64,000 bases of DNA. Source: Anarhynchus alexandrinus. Lineage: Eukaryota; Chordata; Aves; Charadriiformes; Charadriidae. The notes under the pieces were generated by a model. That model was not told the origin of the DNA, ran no database searches, and saw nothing but the letters and a program-made list of their open reading frames with translations. A program made the position numbers and the translations under genes. Location: the NCBI GenBank assembly GCA_008711295.1, contig VUYV01000011.1, positions 4,320,671-4,384,670 of the forward strand, given 5' to 3'. Shown piece after piece: positions 45,781-58,300 of this stretch (position 1 is the first letter of the stretch; every line of letters starts with the position of its first letter).

Positions 45781-48539
45781 CATTTCTATTTCTTTAGAAA
45801 AAATACAATATTCCTCTTGCAAATTTTTCTGCTTAATGTATGAACTGCAGATTTCCTTCCAGGATAGCTGGCACAGACCTCTAGCCCATCTCTTCTGCAC
45901 GCTTTTTTGTCCCTACCTAAAATTCAGCAGGAGATCAGGAAGGTGAAAGTTAGCTCTGTAGATTCTTTTACTGGTTATGGAGATCATAGTTTTCCAGACT
46001 TCTTAATTTTGTTTACCTTGGCTGGCTTTTTCTTTTTTCTCGAGTACAAAATTTTCTATTTCTGTTGCTCTGAGTGAAAAATCAGAATCCAGGTGAACTT
46101 TCTGACTTTTCTGTGGACTTACGAAAAAGAGGCAAGATACTTAAAAGGCATCAGCTTAATTTTATTGATCTCTAGACAAGCTTCCAGTATTCTGTTTTAT
46201 ACATAATATTTGCACTGTGGATGCCACTGTTCTTGTTGGATACTTACCTGGCACAAGTTCAGACGTGAGAAACATAGCTTCTCTTTTCTTTGCCACAGAT
46301 CTTGCAGTCTTGAAGGAGGCTGAATATAGGACTTGAATTTCAGACTTAAAATGTCAAGTGGTTGTGAAATAGAACATGTTTTTACTTATGGGCACGAAGA
46401 GGATCTCTTCACACTGCTATAGTAAGCACGTTCACAGAGCTTGCTATTACTTTGTCCAAAGATTAATGGAGTGCTGTCACAGATCTCCATTTGATTTTGA
46501 ATACTGTAGCTTAGTATTCTTGTGAGCCCTTAAGAAGGTATCCAGGTATTCCATGTTACAAAAGTGGTTTTCCTGGTAGCTGCTGCTCTTGCAGTATATA
46601 AAACAAAGTGTGCCTTTTTGTCTGTCAAGGAGTTTCAGTAAACATGGAAGTTGTTTTGGAGCAGATCCTGGCCAATGTAATTCAAACAAATTCACTAAAG
46701 AACTAGAGTAGCCGTGTTCACCACGAGCGGTGAATTCGTTAAGCTTGCAGGCAGAGTCAGAGTTCTACTGTTCGAGAGTGCTGTGTCCTTCTGAAGGAGT
46801 TTATATCAAACTGTGAGATCAGATGATCAACTGACTCGGTGTTTGTTCATTCCTTCTACAAAACCTCACAAAGAGCACACTTAAATGTTGTCAGATTATG
46901 GTTTTTAGAATCGGAGAGCTCATGGTTTTCTCTCCTAATAATAAAGAAGGATTTTGAAATCCTTTCTCTGGTTTTGTTGAATTAGACTCCACAGATTTAA
47001 CTGTGCTTTATTTTGAGTACTGCTTTGGACAGTGGAGTAAGGTATCTGTTTGGGAGCATGAAGTTGTATATTCTGGAGAAGGAATTCAATTTGTTGCTGT
47101 GATGCATACAGACTCAGTAACAAGTTCTGGGTCACAGGGGATGTTTTCCTTTGCTGTGGAAGTCATCTCAACTGGACAATCTTCAGTGCAACTGGCCAAG
47201 CCCACCTGGGTCAGTGACTGACAGATCTAATTCTGCCTTTGTAGCCAAGAGCCTGTTAGTTAATGGAGTTGTGAATATTGTTACTCAGAGGCAACCTTCA
47301 GCATATTAAAATGCATTATTCCTGTTCTTCACTTGATATTTATCAGACAAGGTGTTATATCTAATGAATGCAATGTTATCATCAAATAAATACTGTGTGT
47401 AGATCATAACTTGAATGAAAATACAAGTAGCTTCACTGTTGCCTTGCAGTGACAGAGAGAGATGGTTTTAGCTTGCCTGTTTAAATCGTATATGATGGAA
47501 ACCCAGAGTGAATGCTCTCTCTGAGGGAAAAGGCAGCATTATGGTTTATATGATCAGATTCATAAGATCCTTAGTACATACATATTTCATGCAGGTCTCA
47601 ACACCTCCCCCCCCCGCAATTCCTTCTTACATGGAAGCAGATGAAATAGAGAAGCAGCACTACTGCCTTGCAAGTACCATAGTAGGCTTCCTTTTATAAT
47701 TATCACTCTTGACATATTTATCCTTTCTTATGGAAGTGAAGATGCAGATATTTAAGAACCCTTCTTGCACAAAAAAGCCCAATTTCCGCTCAGTACTTAA
47801 TTAGCACTTGTTTATGACATGGCATCTGATTTGATTTTCAAAACAAATTGCACAGTAAAGAGGCTGATATTTAAACTGTATAGTAACCACAGCTCCAGCT
47901 GTGACTCAAATATTGTAAGCCTTCAGGGGTTGTGTTTAGGCTTAGAAAATAGGAACTCAGGCCTGTAATTAAATGTCCTCTAAAAATCAGCCTTTGTAGG
48001 GAAGGGAAGAGGGTACCACTGAATTTTAAATTACTAACTTGTTCTCAGAAATCATTCTGTTGTTCTGGGCCTTGCTAGGGACTGCAGAAATCAAATGGAT
48101 TAAAAATGGAAGAGTAGATTACTAAAGGAAAAAAGTCAGGGATTGCAGAAAAAGAGATGAACAAAGTAAGCTATGGGTTCATAGACAATTGCAATATATA
48201 TAATAATATAATTTAATATGTGGGTAATATATAGATGATACTTTCTGTGGCCACCCAAAAGACTAAAGAGAAAGTAGGTATTTCATACAGGGTAAAATTG
48301 CATTTCAGAACTGTGAAGAAGTCGCTGATGGTTATGGAATAAGCCATCTGCAGTGATGGAAGGCTCATTTTTAAAGCAAGTCCTCAATAATAAACATGAA
48401 TGTCTTGGAAAAGGATGTTGTCAGGCTTGTATTACGAGTTAGTCACTCACCTAGATAAAAATGTGAAATATTCACAAAATAGCATGAGAGAAGTTAGCAG
48501 TTAGAGTGCTTTCAGAATTATTTTTTGAGGTGGCTATTG

Positions 48540-48800
48540 AAAGAGAGAAGAAAATTACCCTACCAGTCTGACTTCCAGTCGTGGAAAATGCTGGAGAAAA
48601 TACTACGCTTATGAATGATGTTGAACCATGAGCATAAACAGGGTGTGCTCAAGAAAATACAAAAGTGATTAGATCTTGTTGGGCAATTAATTGTATTGCT
48701 GATAGAATTGCCTGCCTTGAATGGATCATAATCGTGCAAGATTTTAGTGATGATTGATAAAATAGTACAGCTTTCAAACAAGGCAGTTGTCTGTGTCTCA
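48540..48800 (+). mobile_element. Degraded CR1/L3-like reverse transcriptase remnant in intron 1
   Basis: The plus strand reads YQSDFQSWKMLEKILRL and then a stop. This corresponds to the RPVSLTSVPGKMLEKILL motif of CR1-type reverse transcriptases. The following DNA is compatible with the HGFxKGKSCxTNL region, as in CACAGGGTGT-like and GATCTTGTT-like words, but is heavily mutated. The limits are approximate. Confidence 0.55.
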
Positions 48801-49714
48801 TATCTTTTAAAGGCTGGGGGAAGAGGGACAAATTTTTTTTTTTTAAAGTTACCAAGCATGTATGAGTTTGTCTTTTGTAATTTTGTAGTTGCATGTCTGC
48901 TGTCATTCAGACACTGAAATTCAGAAAGTTTTAACCAGATGTACTTATTTAATGGTTTGTCTTTGCTCAAGGAGACGTTCCTGGGGGTCGTTTACCGTAT
49001 GCATAGGAGAACCGCAGAAATATAAAATTTAGGAGATTGGTTGTAAAATTTTATCCTATGGTGAGTCTGTGTGCATTAAATGGTGGTGAGAGCTCCAGAG
49101 ATTTTAATTAAATTACACTTTTCTATCAGTGCTTGCATTTGATATGAATGGGGGCTCACTTGTGCAAATATCCCACTTTAATGGTAAAAGCAGCAGTATG
49201 AGAGTAATGATGTACCTCGTGCTGGTAAAATTTGCTTCTCTTCTATATGGTTTATTTTCCTCTTAGATGAGGGTAGGCTTATCAACTGTAGAGGGGACAC
49301 TTCACTGAGGGGGTTTTGCAAGTGTGCTGCTGAGGGATGGGTGATGGGTCCTAGTTTCTCCTATTTGTATATTTAACTTGTCAGCATTGAAAAATAAATC
49401 GAATTTACAGTAGCTGCTAATCTGCTGAAAGTCCTGATTACTTTTATTGCTAATATTTAGGGAATTTTATTTTGAAGTCACAAAGAACTTGTGTTGGTAG
49501 AGTTGTCTAAATAGAAATACAGTATTATCTTTGATATTGGAGACACTTCTGTGTGAGAGTAATCCTGTTGATGGCAACACACCTATTAATACCCTTACAT
49601 ATTTGTAGAACCGGGGTCTTCAAATTAAATGGTTTAAATCAATTACTCAAACTACTCTGGACTGATGGGCTTTACAAATGTTAAGCAGTCTGCTGGTCCT
49701 AAGAGAAAGCTTCA

Positions 49715-49860
49715 CTGTGATCCTTTAATTTGTAGGTTAAGTGACAGAAACAGAAATAAATGAAGTAATTTTTCACAGATTTGTTGTGTGAACCTGCGCA
49801 GATACGAGACTGGTATTCAGGTCTCTTTACTCCTGACACTGTGATTTCAAAAGGTCATTA
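49715..49860 (-). mobile_element. MIR-like SINE relic (weak)
   Basis: The run GTAGGTTAAGTGACAGAAAC and later CAGGTCTCTTTACTCCTGAC resembles reverse-complement MIR-type sequence (GAGGTTAAGTGACTTG, then CAGGTCTCCTGACTCC). It lies about 130 bases from another copy in the same orientation. Confidence 0.4.
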
Positions 49861-49984
49861 TTTCTGCTTGTTTATGAAAGCTTTATTTTTTTTTTTCCCT
49901 TGGTAAATGTACTGAGCTGGGTGACTTTGAAAAAGCAGCTGAAACACTTGAGCCAGGAGTAAAATGTGGGTTTCTGTAGTGTTC

Positions 49985-50190
49985 TTACTAGATACATAGC
50001 ACTTCATATAGTTTCTTCCATTTTCAAAGCACGTAGAAATGTCAGCAGTTCCTCTCAGCAAATCTGTGAGGTGGGTTAAATGAGTGTTGTCCTCGTTTTA
50101 CAGTAGTAGAGAGACTAACCACCCATGAAGTTAGTGTTGAAGTAAGGATTTGGTCTCAGAGCATGATGCTTCTAGCTGTGTGAGAAGTCC
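49985..50190 (-). mobile_element. MIR-like SINE relic in intron 1
   Basis: AAATCTGTGAGGTGGGTTAA followed by GTCCTCGTTTTACAGTAGTA and GGATTTGGTCTCAGAGCATG follows the reverse MIR layout (CTGTGAGGTAGGT, CCCCATTTTACAGATG, GGATTTGAACCCAGG). Confidence 0.6.
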
Positions 50191-52457
50191 CCTAAAACAT
50201 AGTTTGTTAATGTGTTAAGCATTGCAAGTCCAAACTCAGCAGGTGAATGCAGTAACCAGATATACTTGACTTTAATTTATCAGCACAATGGTGGTTATTA
50301 AAATTCATGTTTAACTGAGATTACTGGCTAGGACACCAGGGCATAATCTTACTACTGCTTTGAAAGATTTAGGAGGCCTTCAATTCAAACTGGAGAGAAG
50401 CAAAAATAAGTAGTGTTCAAAGTACATTGTAAATTCTTGTATGTGTACTTTTCTTCAGAAGCAAGATTTTAGTCTGTTCTTAGTTCTTGTTTTAGTTTCA
50501 GATTCTAAGGCTGGACTACCTTCCCACCGTAGCTGTGAAGGTTTGTCATTCAGTGATGACAGATTTTTCCTCTCCCGACCAATTGTATTTTTTTAGTGTT
50601 ATGAGTACCAAGGTGGACACAGTTTGTACAAACTAAATATTGTGCTGACACAAGAACAAATTGAATAGAGCCATTCTGAAAATGAGAAAGATTTTTTGAG
50701 CCTGCCAGAAGGAGTGGTAGGGGAACACATCTGCCTGGTTTGGAGGGGAAGTACAGTGAATTAAGAAAGGGATTGTGAAGTAGTTTCCAGGAGTAAGAAA
50801 GATCTCTGGACTTGGTGTCTGCAGATGTCCTGTCTGGTCCTGTTGCTTAGATATGATTTTAATTTCTAACTATCTCATTTGGGGACGGGGGGTGAAACAC
50901 AGTTGAATCCACTTGGTTGTGAGAGTATCTTTGAACTGCAAATGAATGTCACGACAGGCAGCATTTCATTTTTTTGTTGCATACTTTTTTTTCTAGCTGT
51001 AAGTTGTGCTATATATGTTTTGTGCTTCTAGAGTAATCGGATGTCTTGCCTTTTCCTCAACCCGATAAAGCATGAAAACAATAAATGGGGAAGAGATTAT
51101 ATTTGTCTGTCAGTTTGAGGCATAATTTAAGGCTGAGAGCAGAGTTTCCTGTTACCCCGGTATTAATGCTGCACCTCTTCAGGGATTTTCCTTAATCTTT
51201 TCATGTTGTCCAATGTCTGGTCTGACTGTGTTGAGGATGGTGACTGTAAAAACACTCTCATAGCTTGACTGCTGCTGTTTTGACGCCATTTAGCTTTATG
51301 TAGTGGCAAAACCAGTAATGACCGTTAGTCTCTGCTACTGCACCCACCACAGAGGCTGTGCTTACCCAAGTGCATTTGTGTGGAAATTTTAAAGAAATAC
51401 CTATATATGCTGAGTTGAAATAGGAAGTGGTGGAAATTGTAAAAATCATGGTGGCTTTATTAGAAAAGTGTTCTTAAAGCAGCTGATATCAGAGAAGTAA
51501 ACAAGAACTAAACTGGGGACTAAACCTTCATACGTGACTTAAAAAAAAATCTGCATTGTTTAAAATGCTCCAGAATTTAGACTTAGGTTAGCTAGGTCCC
51601 AGTGTAAAAGGAGGTCTCTCTTTATGTCTATTCTCTCCTAGCCCCGAATACACATGCCAAAAGATGGATTCCAACTTATATCTTCTGGATACCAAGCATG
51701 GCTAAAGCAGGTTGGACTGTATTATTGTTATTCATCTCATGTGAGGGACCGTGTTGGACACCTGTGCTTGTCTCATTAGTGAAGTACATAAATGAGGGTG
51801 TAATGAAGTTACAGTGCCATGTTAGCTGATACCCCTCATAGCCATCACTGTTTTGTGTTTATGCATGCTGTGTTTGTATAACATTTTCTCACCAGTCTTA
51901 TGAATGTGCACTTCCTGTAAATAAAAGTTCAAAATGCAGTCACCTGAAAGCGAAAAGGGTCAGAGTCTGAAAAGAAATCTGCAACAACAGCTCGAATTAC
52001 AGAATTAAAATGGGCTTTCAAACACAAAGCTGCATGGTGGTGGTGCTGGTAATAATGGGGAGGCCACTGGGTTAAAACTCCAGAGAATTGCATCTAGCCT
52101 CTAATTCAGATCTGCCTGGGTGAAACAAGTATGGACACTTACTCACATCACATAACAATTGTGCAGTTTGACACAATCTGACACTGTGGGGAGTCCCCAC
52201 TCGGAAGTGGCCTAGTGCTATATTACTCTGGCTATTATTAAAGGCCAGGCTTTAGATGTCTCAGCAGTCTGCCTCTAGCAATTGCTGTCAGCTTTTCACT
52301 TTTGTGAGTGAAAAATCCCCCTTCAGAAAAAATAGCTTAATTTACAAATTGCCTGTACAAATCTCTTCTCTCATGAAGATACATGTAGTATGAATCCTAC
52401 ATCCTTGAGAATACAGGGCTGAAAGTTGCTGTTTTTGTAGAAAGCCAGAATGATTGT

Positions 52458-52527
52458 GTTGTTATGGCAACAAAAACTGGAAATATGAAAACAGTACAGA
52501 TAAGCTGCATCCTGTTGTCGTGGCAAC
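52458..52527 (+). promoter_or_regulatory. Pair of RFX X-box-like motifs in BTRC intron 1
   Basis: GTTGTTATGGCAAC (52458-52471) and GTTGTCGTGGCAAC (52514-52527) both fit the inverted-repeat X-box layout with a 2-base spacer. Each has an intact right half-site (GGCAAC) and a degenerate left one, and they lie 56 bases apart. RFX factors bind such boxes in enhancers and in ciliary gene promoters. The rest of the segment is ordinary AT-rich intron. Confidence 0.55.
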
Positions 52528-55189
52528 TGGAGTTGTGGAATGATGAAACATGGTGGTGAAGGGATCTATGGTACTGTGAGCCCAACAGAAACAAAGAGCC
52601 AAGTCACTTGAGTGGAGTGGGAGAGAACTAAAACCTACAGCAGCAAAACTCCTTAAAACACAAGAGTTTCACTGCAGGTGCTAACAGGATCCTTTGATTC
52701 TCTCCAGTCTTGTCTTAGTATCTCACAAGTAGTAAGTAGTAACTCGTTTGCGCAAGTTGCTTACTGCTGTCAACTTCCATTGACTTCTGTGAAACTGAAA
52801 AGAGCTTGAACATCTGTAAGAAGATGGGCATTGAGTCCTGTATTACATTTGCAAACCATTTCTTTGGAGGAGTGATGTGTTGCAAAGGTGAAGCGTGCTT
52901 TGGAGCTTCTCTCTGAGACCATTTCTCTCTATCTCCAAGTCCACAGTAGTGAAGGTCAGCTGCAACATTGAAGCTGGTGTTTTCTTGATTTAAACTTTGC
53001 TGAGCTGGAGGCAAGGTGTCTCAGAGGAATCTCAACTCTGCAATTATTGTCTCAGAGCTCAAGTTTGTTGACCTATGGGGCATGGCATCAGTTTCTGTTT
53101 CTTATGTGGTAGGTTGGGAGAACAATAGGAAGAGGATTGTGTGGCTGTTCTGTTTTACTTCTGAGGCAAACAGACCTGCATCTGTTCTTGCTGTGTTATA
53201 TTACCAATGCTCTGATGCAGGTGGGATATATGCTTTTTTGACTCGGAAAAGTACTGAGGGAAGAAAAACCCAAAAGGCTTAGTGAATTTTCCAAGGAGAC
53301 TTTCGCATTAGGCAGCCTCAAATAATAGAAGAACTTACACTTCTTAAAAAATGTTTTTCTGTGTGGCTGCTTTCCTTCTGTTTTTTAGTTTGTTGTTATT
53401 GGTTCTAAAATCTTTATCTTAAATTTTCTTACTCCTCCGTGATCCAAGGAAAAGTTATAAACCTAAGCTTTTGTCATCAGCAGATGCTGTCATGGAAATA
53501 GCTTTGCTATTCCAATTTCAGTGTTGTCATTTCACCACAGGAAGTATATGGGTAAGGGAGTTGATACAAAGGGTGGAAACTTTTGATCAAAAGAAAGAGC
53601 TCTAATGAGAAGCAGAGAGGTTAAATTTTTTTGAGGTGAGACTGATTTGGTGTAGGATATATACCACAGGTTCTATCTGTAGGATTCTTTAAAACCATAT
53701 CTTGGAAAGAAAGCCACTTTTGATGTGTTTAAAAATAGTAATCTACATATGCATCCAGATGGAATGGTGTCTATGCATCAGGTTTATCCTCCTGATGTCT
53801 GTGTTTTTAACAGGATCCTAATGTAATTTTTTTTTTTTTTCTCAGCATAGCTGAGTATTGATCTGCTGCCTGGCTTATACAGAATGTGAGAAGTATCCCA
53901 GTAACATGTTGTATTAATGTGGGCTAAAAGCAGTTTATATTGCAGATGAGGTGGAAGAAGATGGAGTTCTGCAAGACTGGACACATACTATAAATATCCA
54001 TAAACCTGACAACTTTATCTAAAAACAGTAGTGGCTGGATTTGCGTATTTTCAGCCTACTTAAACTGGAGACAATAGTTGAACACTACCTGAGCATGGGT
54101 CGCCCACACTGACGCCATTACCCTGTGCTCTTTAATGGCAGGGTTTTATATTTAATATTGCTGTGCAGCAGTGTTGTGTTCCTGTGCGGGCTAGAGGAAA
54201 TAGAATACCAATGGCCAGAAATACACATTGCTTTAAGAATAGCATTTTAAGTAGCCTACAAAGCTGTCTTTACTCTAGCTGTTTCCTGTGATTTTATCTT
54301 TTACAAAACATCGAACACCTACAGTTAATTTACTCCGCCTTGAACTTCATTTAAGCCTTTCTTTGAATGGCAGCGTCGTGGTGCTAGCAGTCTGTAACAT
54401 CCCATCACCTAGATCTTGACCCTTTGAAGACAAGCTGCGATTGACTTCTGAGGGGAGGAAGGGGGGAGAATGTTTGTGTATAAATATGATCAATAAACAT
54501 GACGTTCCAATTCCTATATTATATTGACACCTTCTATGATTTAAGCCAAGCTGTGAAATTGGGCAAATTAAGCTCTTAATTAGCTGAAACACTCACTTAC
54601 AAAACATTATTTTGATTACATAAACAGGGAAGTAAAAGTATCATTTTAGGTGGCTTGTGAAACGTGGTAATTCAGAGTTAAAGCTAATCCCTCCCCTTCT
54701 CATACTGTTGTGAGCAAGTATGCATCACATAGGATATGTAATATAATGCACTCGTCTGAGCCTTTCTGCCTCCCACTGTCTTTTGGAGCAGAATTTTTAA
54801 AGCCAAGTTATAAACCTGTAAATGTGTTTTATGCTGGAAATTCTTGGTGCTACCTTAACTAGATTGGTATCAGCAAAGGCCAGTATAATCAAAACAAGGC
54901 ACTTCAGACATTAATGGTCTGCACTTCAGTCAAGTCAGCTGGAAAAGAGAGTGTAAAAACCAGGACTGTGGTGAAAACAGGATTCTTCCACTAGAATTGC
55001 ACTTCCCTAGGAGAAAAATGCAATGATTCTGGAAATGTTTTGGCTTTGTAATTTTGTCATTTAGCATCTCCTCCTTAACTTCAAAAACATATTTTCTATT
55101 TTCAGTGCATCCATATGCTTTTTAAAATTCAGTTACTAATTCCTTGGACAGAAAGTAGAAGTGAGCTTTCTTTCTGCAGTTTGTTATTA

Positions 55190-55345
55190 ATGGTTGGCAT
55201 TCATATAGTACTTTGAGAATGCAAAGTGCTACGCAGACATATCAGTTATCCTTGAAACACTTCCATGTGGTAGGTGCATAACATAATAATAATCCTGAGT
55301 GATTTTATGGAATTAAATAAAACTAGAGATGAGGGAATATCTAAT
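55190..55345 (-). mobile_element. MIR/L2-type SINE-LINE relic (weak)
   Basis: The run TTCATATAGTACTTTGAGAA, GCAAAGTGCTACGCAGACAT and TCCATGTGGTAGGTGCATAA resembles the widespread ATATAGCGCTTT...AAAGCGCTTTACA...CTGTGAGGTAGGT module of ancient vertebrate SINEs in reverse orientation. The family is not certain. Confidence 0.4.
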
Positions 55346-58300
55346 GAAACCTCCATTTTATCCCTCCACCGATGTAGGTTTGTTCTCTGCAGTTTGTGTG
55401 GTGGAAATCTAGACTGAAGTTGAAGTGTCCCAAGCTGAAGAGCTCTCAACCCATTTCTTAAGAGTAGGGTTGGGTATTTTTTTAAAACCTCATAGTTGGT
55501 CAGGTTCAGTAATGGTTAAACAGTTGGTATATTGCTCTTTCTGCTTTTTATTGTAAAGGTGATGATTCACCATTCTTTTCTTCTTGGCTTGCTGTTGTTT
55601 CAGTTTTTGGTGTTTGTATGTCAGAGCTTCGTAATTAAGGATGCACTCAGTCTCTGACACCTCTCTCAGGCAGGGTAGTTCTCTTGTCTTTGCTGTGCGG
55701 ATGCGGAACTCTGCCCAAACTCATGCAGAATGCCTATGTCAAAGAATTAGATATATTTCTCATGGCATAATAAAATTTTAAATTGTTCGGAATTGCTGCA
55801 GCATCAAGCTTTGGACATGATGGAGCTTAATAGCACCTATGTTTTCTCACTTATGAAGGAGCCTAATACTCTTGGTCTTGTAAGATCTATGTTTTAAGCC
55901 TTCAGATAGTTTTATGCTTTAGATTTTAGTGAGATTGCTTATAGTAAGTTTGGGTAGGGCTTGCTTTTAACACCACCATCTTTGGTGTTGCTTAAAGAAG
56001 CACACACAAGTCTCTGCATGTTATACTCCTTAAAGAAGGGTATGGCATCTGAATTTAAAGCTCTGCAGGTGCACTGCTTTAGATTTATCAGCTTTATGGA
56101 TTAAAGAGCTCTAATTTATGAAAACATTAGTATTGTCTAGTTCAGATATGATCTACGCAAGTTCCCTCAAGCACTTGGCAAATGAGGATCTTGTACACCA
56201 TATAGATGGGAAGTTGGCCCCTTTCTGGGGCGTGTAACTTCTGTTGATCTGGAATCCCGGAGGTTGAACTCCAGTAACCCTCTTGGGGAAACATTTCTTC
56301 ACAAACATTTACCTGAAAGCTGTGATTTGATCCTCCCGGATCCCACTCAGGTAAGAAATTATTTGGATAATCTGAATATATAAACCCTTTTCTATGTCCT
56401 TTATCTTTGATATTTAAGAGTATCTAGTGAACTGGAATCTCTTGTAAAAGGTTACTGTAAGCTAGGGAGTTACCAGAAGATTAGAGAAGAGTTTGCATAA
56501 TATGTATGTTAAGGAAAATTTACTGAGCAATTACATGAAAAGTGGGAGGCTGAAGGAAAAGGAGTCGTTTACAGCAGATTGAGCTGTGTGTGCACAGCAA
56601 AGCTTGCAGAATGTAGCAACTCCCTGAGCCATAGGGTGAAGGGGAAAACTGCTGTACAGAAGTCAGTGATCTGTACCTGGGGTAAGAAGTCCAGTATTGC
56701 CTGTGTTTGGAAGCTCGGAAGAGCGTTACAATTGAACCCTGCTAGCATGTTTCAACCTCTGATTTGTGAGACCTAATTGTTTTGAAGATAGATCCTACGG
56801 TTGTCCCAGAAACATGTTCTCAGCTTTCCATAAGTGGTATTGGGTTGCTTGATTTGCAGTTCATGAAAATGCTTCACGGGTCTTTAATAGGATAGCTCAA
56901 TTACTTTTGCTGTAGCAAAACAGAAATGCAAACCAGTTTTAATCATCCCCAAACATGTTTGTGGAAATGTGATGAAAATGTCTGAACACAGTAGAAGCTG
57001 AGAAATTGTGAAAAGCACTGGTTATGACAGCAACTGCGTGTTGCCCTTCATGATTCTGGTGCAATATGTGCCAGTTAGAAGACCTGACAGTTTGTGGGCT
57101 AGTTGAACCCTGGGAGGTGCTTCTCATGATCACACTCTGAGGAGTACTGTAGTTGCCTCTTTATTTTATAAATTCATCTTCTTACCATGGAAAGACTTCC
57201 CAGAAAAACTGCCAGTGACAAGGAAAGTCAGAATTATCTTGTTTTAAGTGCAGGGAACAGTGGTCTGGGGTGTAAGGAGGTATAAATTCTAACTGCATGG
57301 GGTTTGGCTGTTGTTTTTGGCTTAAGTAAGACTTACAGCTTTTAACATTTTTCTTATTTTCAAATGAAAACAGACAAACTTTTTGAGAAAGTTATAAAAG
57401 TATTAATTTGCTCTGAGCCATGCTAGTCTCTTTGGTAAGTTCATAATTAGGCAGGATTTTTTTTTTTTAAATGGGTATTCTTGTCTCTCGAGTATATAAC
57501 TGCTCCACAACTGGTAAATCTGTATTCATATGTTAGGGTTTTTAAAGGCATATTATTTACACAATTCACTGGAATGACTCCTTTGAAAGCTGGGTGGCTC
57601 TCTCATGTAATTACGTATTTAGTATGCCTTGCATCCACTGTTGGGATGGGGGGGGGAAGAAAAAATAAAGCCCCACAAAAAACTACGAAAATAATAATAA
57701 CAAAAGAGTATCCCTATTCCATTTTTGCAGTTTTTTTGAAGTTGTCTCATATACCTTTTTCTCAGGTAAGAAACCTATATGATTAAGTGCTACCCAACCT
57801 AAAAAATGAAATATGTATAGCAGATTTTTTAATTGTGAAAGTACACAAGAGGCACTGGGAATTTATTTTCTTTTTTTATACCTATATCATATATATTTAA
57901 TCAAACAGAACACCTCTCTGAACAGTAGAGGGGAAAAATAAGAGATACCTTTTCATTTTTATGTATATGTGAGAAGTTGAAAGGATGAAAAGTGGACCAA
58001 AGAAAGGAACCAAAAATCACTTTTTAGCCAGAAGTAAATTTCTGGAAATGTTATTAAGTTTCATGAGACCAAAATTTGTAATATAAATAGCAGCTGCCCG
58101 ATTTGGTATGTTTCATACAATGTATTGCATTCTGTGGCTACAGGAATAGTGCAGAATGGATACAATGTGAAAGTGATGTGTGTTATATTTTTGGTATTGG
58201 CTTTGTTAAATATGTGGCCAAAAAAAGTATAAGAGGAAATGAGTGGGATTGAAATATATTGGGGTTTGTTCTCCTACTTGTTGTATTATCTTATAAAAAT

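Noticed and set aside
50325..50400. Possible ancient repeat (GGACACCAGGGCATAATC followed by TGCTTTGAAAGAT)
   Set aside because: It reminds me of a widespread vertebrate repeat, but I cannot name the family or define its limits.
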